A DNA stretch of 59,224 nt, taken from assembly GCA_032718475.1 (NCBI GenBank), contig JAUCBJ010000404.1:1-59224 (forward strand), read 5' to 3'. The notes below the pieces were generated by a model, which ran no database searches, was not told the origin of the DNA, and was given only the letters and a program-made list of their open reading frames with translations. Of this stretch, positions 1 through 8,860 are shown piece by piece (position 1 is the first letter of the stretch; each line of letters starts with the position of its first letter). The position numbers and the translations under genes were made by a program. The stretch is from Nemertoderma westbladi. Its lineage: Eukaryota > Xenacoelomorpha > Nemertodermatida > Nemertodermatidae.

Positions 1-1
1 T

Positions 2-406
2 GATGGAGCGGACAGGGAAAAAATAACAACACAAATAAATATAACCCCCAACACGCCCAGTAGGCCGAACCCAAACAATAAGAATAGTAGAGATCTAGGT
101 ACGAACGCAAGTGCGATACACAGCGCACTATATAAGGACGGTTATAACCCAAACAACAAATGCCAATTGCACACGAACGCACTTCATCAGACCATGAACT
201 GCAGATATTGGCAAGCACTACCCAGAGAAGATCAGATAGAATACGCGAGGAGGAACGAAGTCTGTCCTTGATGTGTGACGGGTGGACACAGAGCTAACCA
301 ATGCAAGGAAACACCAATCAAGTTTGGTCAAGGCAAAGGACAGACAATGGCGACAGGCACCGTAGGGGCGAAGAAGAGAGGAACGGTACTACTCGGGGTT
401 AGTACC
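2..406 (+). pseudogene. gag: BEL-A1 gag C-terminus (zinc-binding end)
   Basis: The frame starting at position 2 is open from the window edge to a TGA at 269-271 and continues in frame after it. It has the typical end of a BEL/Pao Gag: a Cys/His cluster of the form C-x-L-H ... H ... C (residues NKCQLHTNALHQ) followed by a CCHC knuckle ending GGHRANQC. The TGA falls inside the knuckle, between its first two cysteines, so the copy cannot make an intact knuckle without readthrough. Gag in this family packages element RNA. The pol frame starts about one nucleotide ahead (+1) near 381-408, so gag and pol were probably joined by frameshifting, or a small indel separates them here. Confidence 0.75.
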
Positions 407-407
407 A

Positions 408-3400
408 GTGAGGGTGATCGGAGAAGGCGATCGATCAGTAACCACGCTGATGCTGGTCGACAGTGGAGCAGCCTTCACATTGGTCGAGAATTGGGTGGCC
501 GAAGAGATAGGATTGAAGACGAGGCCAAGTAGAATGGCGGTAACAACCATCTCCAGCAAAGATGAGGTCCTGGAGATGAGGACCGGATGGTGCGGGATAG
601 CAGCGATAGCACCGGGATGCGATTATGGGGCAACGATCGACCCCATCCAGGTGATAGAGTCGATAAATATCAACGCCAGGCAACCAACCAACATTGAGGT
701 CGAACAATATAGATTCCTGGACAGTATCGACTTCTCAATACCAGAGGTGGACGTTAGGAAGGTATCCATTATAGTAGGAATGGACTGCCCGACGGCCCAC
801 GGGAGAATGCAGATGGTCTTCGGCGAAGACAGGCAGCGTGACCCGGTGGCAATTTTAACACCATTTGGGTGGACGCTGAGTGGCCCAATTAGAACCAAGA
901 TTCCGTTTAGGATGTCGGAGACATCAGGGTGCATGTTCGCGGGAACTATGCGGGAGATGGAAGATGAAGGAGCGGAGGAGCAGCTCAGGAGACTACTCAG
1001 GCAGGATTTTGAGGGTTTGAAAGAGACCGGGGTTGGAACCTCGGTGGAAGATAACCAGGCAATGCAAAGCGTAAAGGAGTCGATGAGGTGCGACGAGGGG
1101 CGGTACACCATAGGAATGGTATGGAAACAACCAAAACTACCGCTACCCAACAACAAAGGAATGGTACTCACGAGGCTTCGTAAGTTGAAGCAAACGCTAA
1201 AATGGAGCCCCGAAAAGAATGAGTACATTCATAAAACGATAAGGAAGTATGTTGAGAAAGGATGGGCCGTGGAGTTACCAGTCGATGAACCAAACACAGA
1301 TAGGACCTATTACCTGCCACTTCACGTGGCTCTAGACCCGAAGAAAGTTAACCTGCGGATGGTAGTTGATGCATCGGCTAAGACCAATGGCAAATGCCTA
1401 AACGATTATCTGCTGGAGGGTCCCAATATCTATAACTCAGGGATCGAGGTCCTACTCAAATTCAGAAACGGGAGGCACGCCTTCACTTGCGACATTGAAG
1501 GCATGTTCAACCAAGTCCGTGTGACGGAGGAGGATAGTAACAGCCAGCGCTTCCTATGGTACAACGGCGACGAGGAACCGTCGACAATACCGATGTACAA
1601 TATGGTGGTGCAGAATATGGGAGCCAAGTCGTCCTCATTTACAATGACTGTGGCTGTGAGAGATACAGTAGAGGGGAAAGAGGAGAAATATAGCGCCAAA
1701 GCCGTCGATATGATTCGACGCGGCTTCTATGTAGACAACGGAATGGAGTCTGGAAACACGGTTAAAGAACTACTGGATACAGGGCGCGAGGTTTGCGACA
1801 TCCTGAAGGGATCCGGGTTTAACCTGACCAAGTTCCAATCCAGCTCGGAAGAGTTTATGAAAGCCATAGAGGACAGGAGGCCAGAGTCGACCATGGATAA
1901 TCCCACGACAGCCAAGGGACAGGACATGGCGAACAAGAGGGTAGAGTCCCAGCAGAAGGCACTCGGGATTGTGTGGAACCGAGAGACAGACGAGTTCAAA
2001 TACCAGCTGAGCCAATAGGGCGCGGACATCCACACAAAGAGGGGCTATGTATCGTACATAGCAAGGATATACGATCCCTTAGGCCTAGCATCCCCACTAT
2101 TAGTCACAGGGAAACAGATACTTAAGAAAGTATACAAGCTAAAGGACAAATGGGATACAGAGGTCCCGGAAGAGATCAGCAAGCAATGGAGCAAGTGGAT
2201 GGAGAGTTTAGAACAGATGGGGACATACAGCATGCCACGCGTGTATTTTCCGGATGGGGACATGACGAATCTGGATCTACACATGTTTTCCAATGCGTCG
2301 TCTGAAGCATACGGAGCGGTACTCTACCTAGTACAACGAGAGGGGGCTCATGAGCCCAGACTTGCATTCAGCAAACTCCCGAAACTCGAGTTGACAGCTG
2401 CTAGATTAGGAGTAAGGGCCACAGCCTACCTGATGGATGCTATTCCCAACATAGTGGAAACACACTACTGGGTGGACTCCATGGTAGTGCTTGGTTGGCT
2501 ACATAATGAGAAAACGAGGTACCCTATATTCGTCGCAAATAGGGTGGATGAAATAAGAGCGACGACTGAGTTGGAAAGGTGGCACTACTGCCCAACGGAC
2601 GAGAACCCAGCGGACTTGTTATCGAGGGGCGTAGCACGCCACACTTTCTTGAAGAAGGAAGTATTGTGGCAGCACGGGCCACAATTCCTGAACGATAAGA
2701 CAGCCTGGCCACCGATGAAGAAGGTGGACCCGGGGTCAGAGGAAGTAGCACTAGAGGAAGAGGGAGGAGACTCGGAAGGTGAAGAGATATATAGTCAGAT
2801 GGTGAGGGAGATTAGGGACGTGCAACCAAAACCAGAAGAACCATGCAATAACCCGATGGACAAACTCCTCAGCTACAGCTCAAGTTGGTACAAGACCAAG
2901 AAGTTAGTGGCGTACTGGAGAGCCTTTGGGGATTTCCTCAAGGGAGTCGGTAAAGACACCAAGAAGAAACCAAACATCGATCTGGAGGGAGCGGCCAAGG
3001 CCGTGATTCGCTACGAACAGAGAAAGAACTACGGCGACGAAGTGGAGCACGTCGGTAAACAACAACATCTTCGACGGGACAACGAGCTCATCACGCTGTC
3101 ACCACAACTCAATGACGATGGGATCTTAGTAATGAACCCCAGAGTGCTAAATAACAACAGCCTCATTATTCTACCGAAACCCATCATCATCCCAAATAGA
3201 TCGCCGATAGTCCACCAGATCATCCGGGACTCCCACAAGTCGATATTGCACGGTGGCACCAACCGGACCCTCACGGAGATACGGAGGACCTTCTGGATCA
3301 CACAGCTAAGGAAGAAGGTGAAGGCGGTAGTGGGGCAGTGCCAGACCTGCTGACGGACGAGAAAGGAGCGGGCCGTACAGGAGATGTCGCCATTACCGGC

Positions 3401-4343
3401 CAGCAAGGTGAGACAGCATGACCCGCCATTCACGCACTGCGATGTAGATATGTTCGGGCTGATAAAGATCATGGTGATGTGGCACACGGAGAAGCGCTAC
3501 AGCATTATCTTCATATGTAACAACATGCGGGCGGTAGGAATAGAACTCGCCCAAGACGCAACCGCATCGGCATTCATCAATGCCCTAGAGAGGTTCAGAG
3601 ACCGCAAAGGTGGGACGATCGCAGTAATATACTCCGATAATGGAACCAACTTTGTGGGGGCGAAGAACGAGCTGGCTGAGGCCTTGGACATCCTGGAAGG
3701 GGAGGAAGTCAGGGCAGCCATGAGAAGACGACAGGTGAAGTGGGAGAGGAGAACACCGTATGCTCTGCATACTTTAGGATGCATCGAGAGACTTGTTGGT
3801 AGTTCCAAGCATCTGATGACGAAGTTGATGAACACCCACATGGTGACAGAAGATGTACTAAGGACGGTGCTAGCTAAGTGCGAGGGTATCATTAATAGCA
3901 GACCGCTATACCCAGAAAATGATGACCCAGAATCATTAGATGTGCTGACACCCAGTCACTTTCTAATGGAGAGTCTGGCGACCATCGACATGCGGGGTAT
4001 AGACCCAGATGATATACACTCCCGACAGAGTTGGAAAGTCGCTAAGGCGATAAACGCGGAGTACTGGAGGAGGTGGGTCGAGGAATATCTACCCACGCTA
4101 CATAGGAGGAGCAAGTGGAGAAATACCACTAGGGAGTTAAAGAAGGGTGATTTGGTGATCGTCACGGACAACACCATTATCAACAATCAATGGAGATTGG
4201 CAAGAGTAGTGGACACTTACTCCGACGAGGACGGAAGAGCCTTATCGGTGGAAGTGCGAATAGGGGGTAAGATAGGGGCGAAAGACAGGAAGACCTACAG
4301 GAGGGCTGTAGGAAAGTGCTGCCTGCTAGAAGGGGCACCGTAG
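408..4343 (+). pseudogene. pol: BEL-A1 pol: protease, RT, RNase H, integrase
   Basis: One reading frame runs from 408 to the TAG at 4341-4343 and is broken only by a TAG at 2016-2018 and a TGA at 3351-3353. In order it shows an aspartic protease (VDSGAAFTLV, near residue 18), RT (CDIEGMFNQVRV; catalytic box FYVDNG near 1727), RNase H (HMFSNAS; PKLELTAARL; NPADLLSRG), the integrase zinc region (CQTC just before the second stop), the integrase core (VDMFG, YSDNGTNF, IERLVG) and a DUF5641-like tail. The second Asp of the RT box and the first RNase H Asp are Asn here, whereas BEL-A2 has Asp at both. About 11 codons present in BEL-A2 are missing after AFSK (near 2371). The copy is therefore inactive. 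The start may lie upstream, since the frame is open from about 381. Confidence 0.9.
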
Positions 4344-4368
4344 AGTTTAGTCGTACAAGTGTTGGACT

Positions 4369-4381
4369 GAGGGGGGTGGGA
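4369..4381 (+). other. Polypurine-like tract just after the BEL-A1 pol stop
   Basis: The run gaggggggtggga lies 25 bp after the pol stop, exactly where a conventional BEL/Pao polypurine tract and 3' LTR would follow. The true 3' LTR starts 3.9 kb further on and has its own tract, so this one is internal. It may be a second plus-strand priming site or a relic of the ancestral element end. That function is inferred from sequence and position only. Confidence 0.45.
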
Positions 4382-4970
4382 TTGAGGGCGAGACGCCCTT
4401 CCCATACAAAATATAAAAAAAATAATAGAAATGAAATAATAGAGAAAGAGACTAAGAGAAAGGAAAGTAATGAGAGTTGGTAGTAAGAGGGTACGTGTAG
4501 TACCGTTAGTAGTAAGAGTTAGTAAGAGTTAGTAGAAATTAGTTAGAAAGTTAGTAGAGTTAGTAGTGAGTAGTGAGAGGGGAGCACTTGGGTACAGCAG
4601 GACGGATCGTGTAGGCCACACGAGACATACTACTGTACTGCACAGCCCATAGAGTAGGCCAGAATGTGGATAAAAGAAAAAATAATCCATTAATAGATAC
4701 TGATAACACAGTTGTAGGATTAAAATAAAACAAATTTTGGTAACAGTAGGCAAGATATTCTAGAACATAATTAAAGTAACTGACAAATTAGGGAATTTAG
4801 TAAAATTTGGCACTTTTAGAAAATAGAAGTAGGAAAATTAGGCAATAACCTAGCATTCAGTGAGAGATAGGCCATTATCGGACTGTACAGACCATCCTAA
4901 CTACATCACTCACTTATATTGTGCCTTGGCAAGGCCCCACCTTATAGGTGAGTGATCGGGAGAGTTCGAA
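4382..4970. other. Non-coding spacer between pol and the post-pol ORF of BEL-A1
   Basis: No ORF of note is present. The first 20 bases hold a small inverted repeat (gggcg-aga-cgccc). From about 4470 to 4580 the sequence is a degenerate purine-rich repeat around GTTAGTA. It shows no similarity by eye to the LTRs at 8266 or 42109, so there is no sign of a second LTR here. It may contain a promoter or splice acceptor for the downstream ORF, but no clear site can be named. Confidence 0.5.
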
Positions 4971-5312
4971 ATGGCGGAGAAACTCGTTAGAAAGAGAAAG
5001 GCGGAGTTGGGAGGAAAGGAGATACTGGTGGATTTCACCGAAAGGCATCCGGAAGAGAAGATGGGGGGATACTACGAGCGGTTAGAGAAGGGTCACAAGG
5101 CGCGAGCGCTGCAGGACCATTTCAGGGAGGTGCACGAACAGCGGGTGGTTGGGACCTACGGGACACCGTTGCTAGACAACGCGATCTTCGAGCATTTCCA
5201 CTACGTGGTAAAGGGAGACGAGGCAAAGTTCGGGATACCGAAGTATCCAAGGGAACCACCGAAGAAGGACTGGAAGAGGTTCGTAGAGGGGAGGATGCAT
5301 GGTCCTAGATGA
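4971..5312 (+). pseudogene. BEL-A1 post-pol ORF, segment 1: basic N-terminal region
   Basis: This is the first 113 codons of the ORF between pol and the 3' LTR, starting at an ATG in the context ttcgaaATGgcg. It is rich in Lys, Arg and Glu (MAEKLVRKRKAELGG...), has no signal peptide or membrane segment, and matches no family I recognise. It ends at a TGA that overlaps by 14 nt the next open frame (+1), in which the exonuclease motifs start. The simplest reading is a single-base change that split one long protein. A true overlap or programmed shift cannot be excluded from one copy. The position is where env sits in env-bearing elements, but nothing here resembles an envelope protein. Confidence 0.6.
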
Positions 5313-5670
5313 CGAAGGGACCTTGGAAGACGAGGAAGGTTCGAGAAGAGGGTCGGTGGGGTCAGCCAGAACCATACTCCTGCATTTGGCTGCGCCAAAT
5401 GGGGATATATTCCTGTTCGATCTGGGAACGTATGGGAAGAAAAACGGGCCGAAGTTAAACCGGTTGCCAAAGGCGGTGCAGAACCTAGTAAGAGAGAAGT
5501 CGACGATAAATGTAGGATCGGCGATCCGCGACGATGCGGAGAGGATCATTGGTCCGGAGACCTCTAACCTCCTGGATACGCAAACAGTCTACATGGCTAT
5601 GACGGCGCCAGACGGGTTGGGACTAGTAGAGGATGCGGCCATTGTGGAGTGGTGGCGATGGACCAGCTAA
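5299..5670 (+). pseudogene. BEL-A1 post-pol ORF, segment 2: DEDD 3'-5' exonuclease domain (Exo I and Exo II)
   Basis: This 123-codon segment has the layout of an RNase D/EXD1/Egalitarian-like exonuclease. Exo I is VLDDEGTL (residues 2-9, Asp-x-Glu). It is followed by the core strands ILLHLAAPNGDIFLFDL (26-42). Exo II is VGSAIRDDAERI (72-83), then LLDTQTVYMAM (91-101), which matches the D-T-Q motif that follows Exo II in RNase D proteins. Spacing between motifs is close to that of the family. These enzymes remove nucleotides from RNA or DNA 3' ends using two metal ions held by the acidic residues. The third motif is in the next frame, so this copy is split by frameshifts on both sides. Assignment is by motif reading, not by a profile search. 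Confidence 0.72.
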
Positions 5671-6737
5671 TGGGGCTCGTATGCCACAAGTCAATGGACT
5701 GGAGTAAATTTAGAGAGGAGTATGGAGCGGAGTTGGCGAACTCGCTGAAGTGGGGAGCAAGACCAGGGAAGCCAGAGGTGTATCAATTCCGGAGAGGAGC
5801 GATAAAGATATATCAGAAGCGATATATCCTGCAGGAGGACTGGATAATGATAGGTTTGCTAAACCTATTCATGACCGTGGTTATCAAGAGAGAACCAACG
5901 GCATTTCTGCTATCGGGATCACCCCTGAACTACAGAAGAGCCTTCAAAGTGGCTTTTGAGGGTCTGGTAGACCACCCGGGGCTGAAGGGTGAGTCGGTAT
6001 ATTATAACCTCCGACATCTAGTAGACAGGGAGGTGGATACGCCATATCAGAGGTGGGAGCAGCTAGAGGCGGATAGACGAGAGGCAAAGCGATTGGAAGA
6101 AATCGCTAGACGAGAAAGGAGGGAGGCAGGAGAAAGGGAGGCGGAAGCTAGAGGAGAGGGCTACGGGTTCGAGGAACAGGCGGCCTTAGACGAACTACAC
6201 TGGACATCAGGGAGTTCGGGCGAGTCTCTAGGGCAAGAGTTGGGGTGGACGGTAGGATCACCGAAACAGTCGACATCGGGATTGCAGACGACGCCCATAC
6301 CAGCGGGCGCCGAGGGCGATTTTGCGGAGAGGAGGCCTTGGGTACTGGAAGGATGGAGAGTCACGGGCGAAAGCCAAGGCGGGAAGGGACACAGTGGATC
6401 CACCGGGATACCGGGTTTGGAGCCACTCCCAGAGGAGGACGAGGATGATGACGAGTTTGGAGAGATGCCACCCATCCGGAGAATCGGCCACTCAGACACG
6501 GACTGGGTTGGCGGGAGGGTGGTGATGGCCAGCGGGGCGAGGGCCTTCTGGGATAGACCCGGCAAGCGGGCCTGTGTGCATGAGGAGCCGGCGATGGATT
6601 TCGCGGGGAGCACCATCAGGTTGGGAGAGCAACTGGGAACGGCACCACGGGTAGTATTCGGAGAGACGATGCCCAGGAGAGGCAAGGAAATAGACGTGGA
6701 CAGGGACGCTAACATCCAGAAGTTCGCTTACCAGTGA
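5649..6737 (+). pseudogene. BEL-A1 post-pol ORF, segment 3: exonuclease C-terminal half and acidic linker
   Basis: This segment returns to the frame of segment 1, so the two shifts compensate. Residues 17-39 (DWSKFREEYGAELA... then W-G-A-R-P) resemble the helix and W-x-x-RP element that precede Exo III in RNase D proteins. KRYILQEDW (57-65) is the best candidate for the Exo III Tyr...Asp, though the spacing is one residue longer than usual. A Leu/Ile-rich helix (IMIGLLNLF) follows. From about residue 135 there is a charged, probably coiled stretch (EQLEADRREAKRLEEIARRER), then a low-complexity Gly/Ser/acidic linker (PEEDEDDDEFGEM). A TGA at 6735-6737 interrupts the frame, which then continues into the zinc knuckles. 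Confidence 0.62.
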
Positions 6738-6776
6738 CTCCATAGACCGAGGAGATCGCTTGGGACCAACAACGAC

Positions 6777-7523
6777 GTGGGGCGGGAGGCATTGGTACTC
6801 GGCTGCGATTACTGCGGGAGGCAAACTCACCAGGAAAGGAGCTGCTTGTACCAATTCCAGAAGGGGACTAGCTGTCTCTACTGCCGCGAGTCAAGTCATA
6901 GGATGGGGGCGTGTCCACGGTTGCACAACCGGTGTTCTAAGTGCAACTTCCGGGGGCACTACGGACGCCAGTGCGACTGGATGGACAACGAGGAGAAGTT
7001 TAGGATCTTCGAAGAGTGGGCCGATGTCGGCGCCATGACCCGGCAGCGGATGAAGGCCCAGGAATTCCGGTGGGGCTTCTTTAATATCAACCAGGAGGCC
7101 CACCTGGAAATCATTAAACGGAGACTTCCGTTTACCTATCAGGAGGTGTCAACGGCGGCGTCATATGCCAGAGTGATAAATACGCAGAGGTATTTAGACA
7201 GGTGGACGCCACAGAACCGGGGAGAGTTCAGAGATTTCTTGGCGGAGCATGTGCCGCGTGCTATGAAGGTAATCCTATGGGACGCCACCAGGGGGAAGCA
7301 ACAGGGCCATTCGGAGGGGCCACCCGCGAAGCGATACCGGGAGCTAATAACACCAGCGCCCAGGGGGTCGACGACGGGAATCAGTAGAGAGGTGACGGCA
7401 AGGATCAGGAACCTTAAAGGGGATAAGAACAAGGGAGCGGCAACGACCAGGAAACGACTGAGGGAGGAGGACGACAGAGGGAAGGAACTGAGATGGTTCC
7501 CAAAGTCAGGAGGCGCAAACTAG
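6777..7523 (+). pseudogene. BEL-A1 post-pol ORF, segment 4: three CCHC zinc knuckles and basic tail
   Basis: Three consecutive C-x2-C-x4-H-x4-C knuckles are visible within 60 residues: CDYCGRQTHQERSC, CLYCRESSHRMGAC and CSKCNFRGHYGRQC. They are followed by about 180 residues with a helical middle and a basic tail (KRYRE, RKRLREEDDR) that could be nuclear localisation signals. The segment is in the same frame as segment 3, and the sequence between the TGA at 6735 and the start given here is open, so this is the C-terminus of the same protein. Such knuckles bind single-stranded nucleic acid. BEL-A1 already has a separate gag knuckle upstream of pol, so this is a second nucleic-acid-binding module. 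The ORF ends at TAG 7521-7523. Confidence 0.75.
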
Positions 7524-8226
7524 AACTTAGATGTGGAGACGCCTGGAAGGCACCACATGTGAAGTAATACGAACTCCTAAATGCAAATTTAATTAAAAGT
7601 GCAATTAGTATGTACGTATGTAATAATCATAAGTATATAGTCATATAGCAAATATAATCAAAGTAAGTACTATAGTCATATAACCTTTTCCAACTAGCTA
7701 CTGGGACTGGGGACCAATTGACTATGACAGGACGAGGTGTTAGACGACTTCACATTTCTTGAGTGCGACGGCACAGAAGGGGAGGGTGAGGCTCGTCAGG
7801 AGTGAATGGGTTAATAGTAGACGAGAATAGAGCGCGTGGAGAGAAGGCGAGTGCAATTCAAGTGTGGGGGGGGGGGGGGGGGAGGAGTAAGAGGTAGAGT
7901 GAGGGACAAGGAGGTCTGAGAGTTAGAGTGGAAGTAGAAGTGAAGTAGAGGAGAATCAGGGTGAGAGTGGAGAAGTTAGAGTCAGTCAGAGCGGAGTTGG
8001 AGTGGAGAGAGTAGTGGGGAGGTAAAATTGTGTGAGAGAAATCCACAATTGTCTCGACACGAGACGCCAGATGTCTTGGTGCAACATAGGTGAAGTTGCC
8101 CCAAGAGAGGGTAGCAATATCATACCCATAGGGAGCGGCCTGGAAAGCCGGCTCCAAGAAAGAGAACTCCACCTCACACCCAATAGTAGATCGGGTTCCA
8201 GCGGAATTGAAGCGCACTCGTTGGTG
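7524..8226. other. BEL-A1 3' non-coding region with a 17-G run
   Basis: There is no supported gene. The first 200 bases are AT-rich. A run of 17 G occurs at 7866-7882, followed by about 150 bases of purine-rich GAG/GTGA sequence. The small ORFs here are low-complexity shadows of the purine-rich strand. Confidence 0.5.
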
Positions 8227-8255
8227 ATGCTATCTTCTCACCGGGAAGATAGCAT
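8227..8255 (+). promoter_or_regulatory. Perfect 11-bp hairpin directly before the BEL-A1 polypurine tract
   Basis: The arms atgctatcttc (8227-8237) and gaagatagcat (8245-8255) pair perfectly around a 7-nt loop, tcaccgg. The hairpin ends one base before the polypurine tract. Its placement suggests a role in tract recognition, plus-strand priming or 3' end formation. That role is inferred. Confidence 0.6.
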
Positions 8256-8265
8256 AGGGGGGGAG
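8256..8265 (+). promoter_or_regulatory. BEL-A1 polypurine tract
   Basis: The run agggggggag immediately precedes the TG that starts the LTR, as expected for the plus-strand primer of an LTR retrotransposon. Confidence 0.8.
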
Positions 8266-8858
8266 TGTGAGCGGATTCAATTCCGCCCACCACCCCATAA
8301 AGTTGGGAAACGGCGCCTTTTTGCAATATTGGGGATACGAGGTTAATCCCAATTAGCCTCGTATCACACAACCAATAACGGGGACAACACACCCCCAAAG
8401 GGCCGCACACAAAAGAGGTTATAGGTCAAACCTCTTGGAGAGGGAAAGTGACAGCAGCGGGGGGGAAACACTCCCACAGAGGTGGGAGCCGAGAATTAGG
8501 TTATTGGCCAATGGGGGGCAAGGAAAGTGCATCCGCTAAGTAATAAGGCCACAAGTAGAGTAGATAATCAATATATATTACCGGTCAGTGTTTCTATCCT
8601 ATTCAGTTATCTCAGTCACTTAGGACAGTACGGTGACACTTTAGTACCGTCACCGCCGTCACCGATTATATATCATAGTTTACCGGTACATAACACTAGC
8701 TTCTGTTATATCTAAACTGTGCTATCACACTCTATATCAATATATATTATCAGCGCTTTATTAACAATACTGGAACGATAACAAACTATTTTCCAATTAC
8801 ACGGTGAGGCTGACGCGTAACTAAAATCAACCGGTCGGGATCCTCTGATCCCGTCACA
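8266..8858 (+). repeat. 3' LTR of BEL-A1
   Basis: The LTR runs from TGTGAGCGG to CCGTCACA (TG...CA, 593 bp). It is recognised by its preceding polypurine tract and by shared blocks with the BEL-A2 5' LTR at 42109-42679, including ggttattggccaatgggggg, atatatatta, gacgcg and a GGGATCC..GGATCCCGTCACA-type end. An inverted repeat, GATACGAGG (8334-8342) / CCTCGTATC (8357-8365), has a less perfect counterpart at the same place in the other LTR, so an RNA hairpin in the terminal repeat is likely conserved. Confidence 0.82.
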
Positions 8859-8860
8859 GT

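Larger units (their letters stand above)
1..8858 (+). mobile_element. BEL/Pao LTR retrotransposon BEL-A1 (3' part, left end outside window)
   Basis: The order on the plus strand is: gag C-terminus, protease, RT, RNase H, integrase, a 3.9-kb post-pol region with a further ORF, a hairpin, a polypurine tract and the 3' LTR. The protein motifs are of the BEL/Pao type: a CxLH..H...C plus CCHC gag end, and a DUF5641-like C-terminus after integrase. The 5' LTR and most of gag lie left of position 1. The pol is closely related to that of BEL-A2 at 45421-47397, and the LTR is related to the one at 42109-42679, so both are copies of one family. The element is defective: gag has one stop, pol two, and the post-pol ORF two frameshifts and one stop. 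Confidence 0.9.

Noticed and set aside
269-271. In-frame TGA codons as recoded (selenocysteine or readthrough) sites
   Set aside because: TGA also occurs with TAG, TAA and frameshifts in the same copies, and at least the one at 3351 is CGA in BEL-A2; simple decay explains them.
623-1228. 201-codon minus-strand ORF opposite BEL-A1 pol
   Set aside because: The plus strand carries clear protease and RT motifs; the antisense frame shows no motif and is a shadow.
4382-4970. A 3' LTR of BEL-A1 before the post-pol ORF, which would make 4971-7523 a separate element's gag
   Set aside because: No TG...CA borders matching the known BEL-A LTRs and no second copy of this segment are seen. The LTR at 8266 with its own tract is related to the BEL-A2 5' LTR, so the ORF is best placed inside the element. 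It stays the main alternative to test.
6161-6715. 184-codon minus-strand ORF opposite the post-pol ORF
   Set aside because: Low-complexity Ser/Pro translation of the acidic linker's opposite strand.
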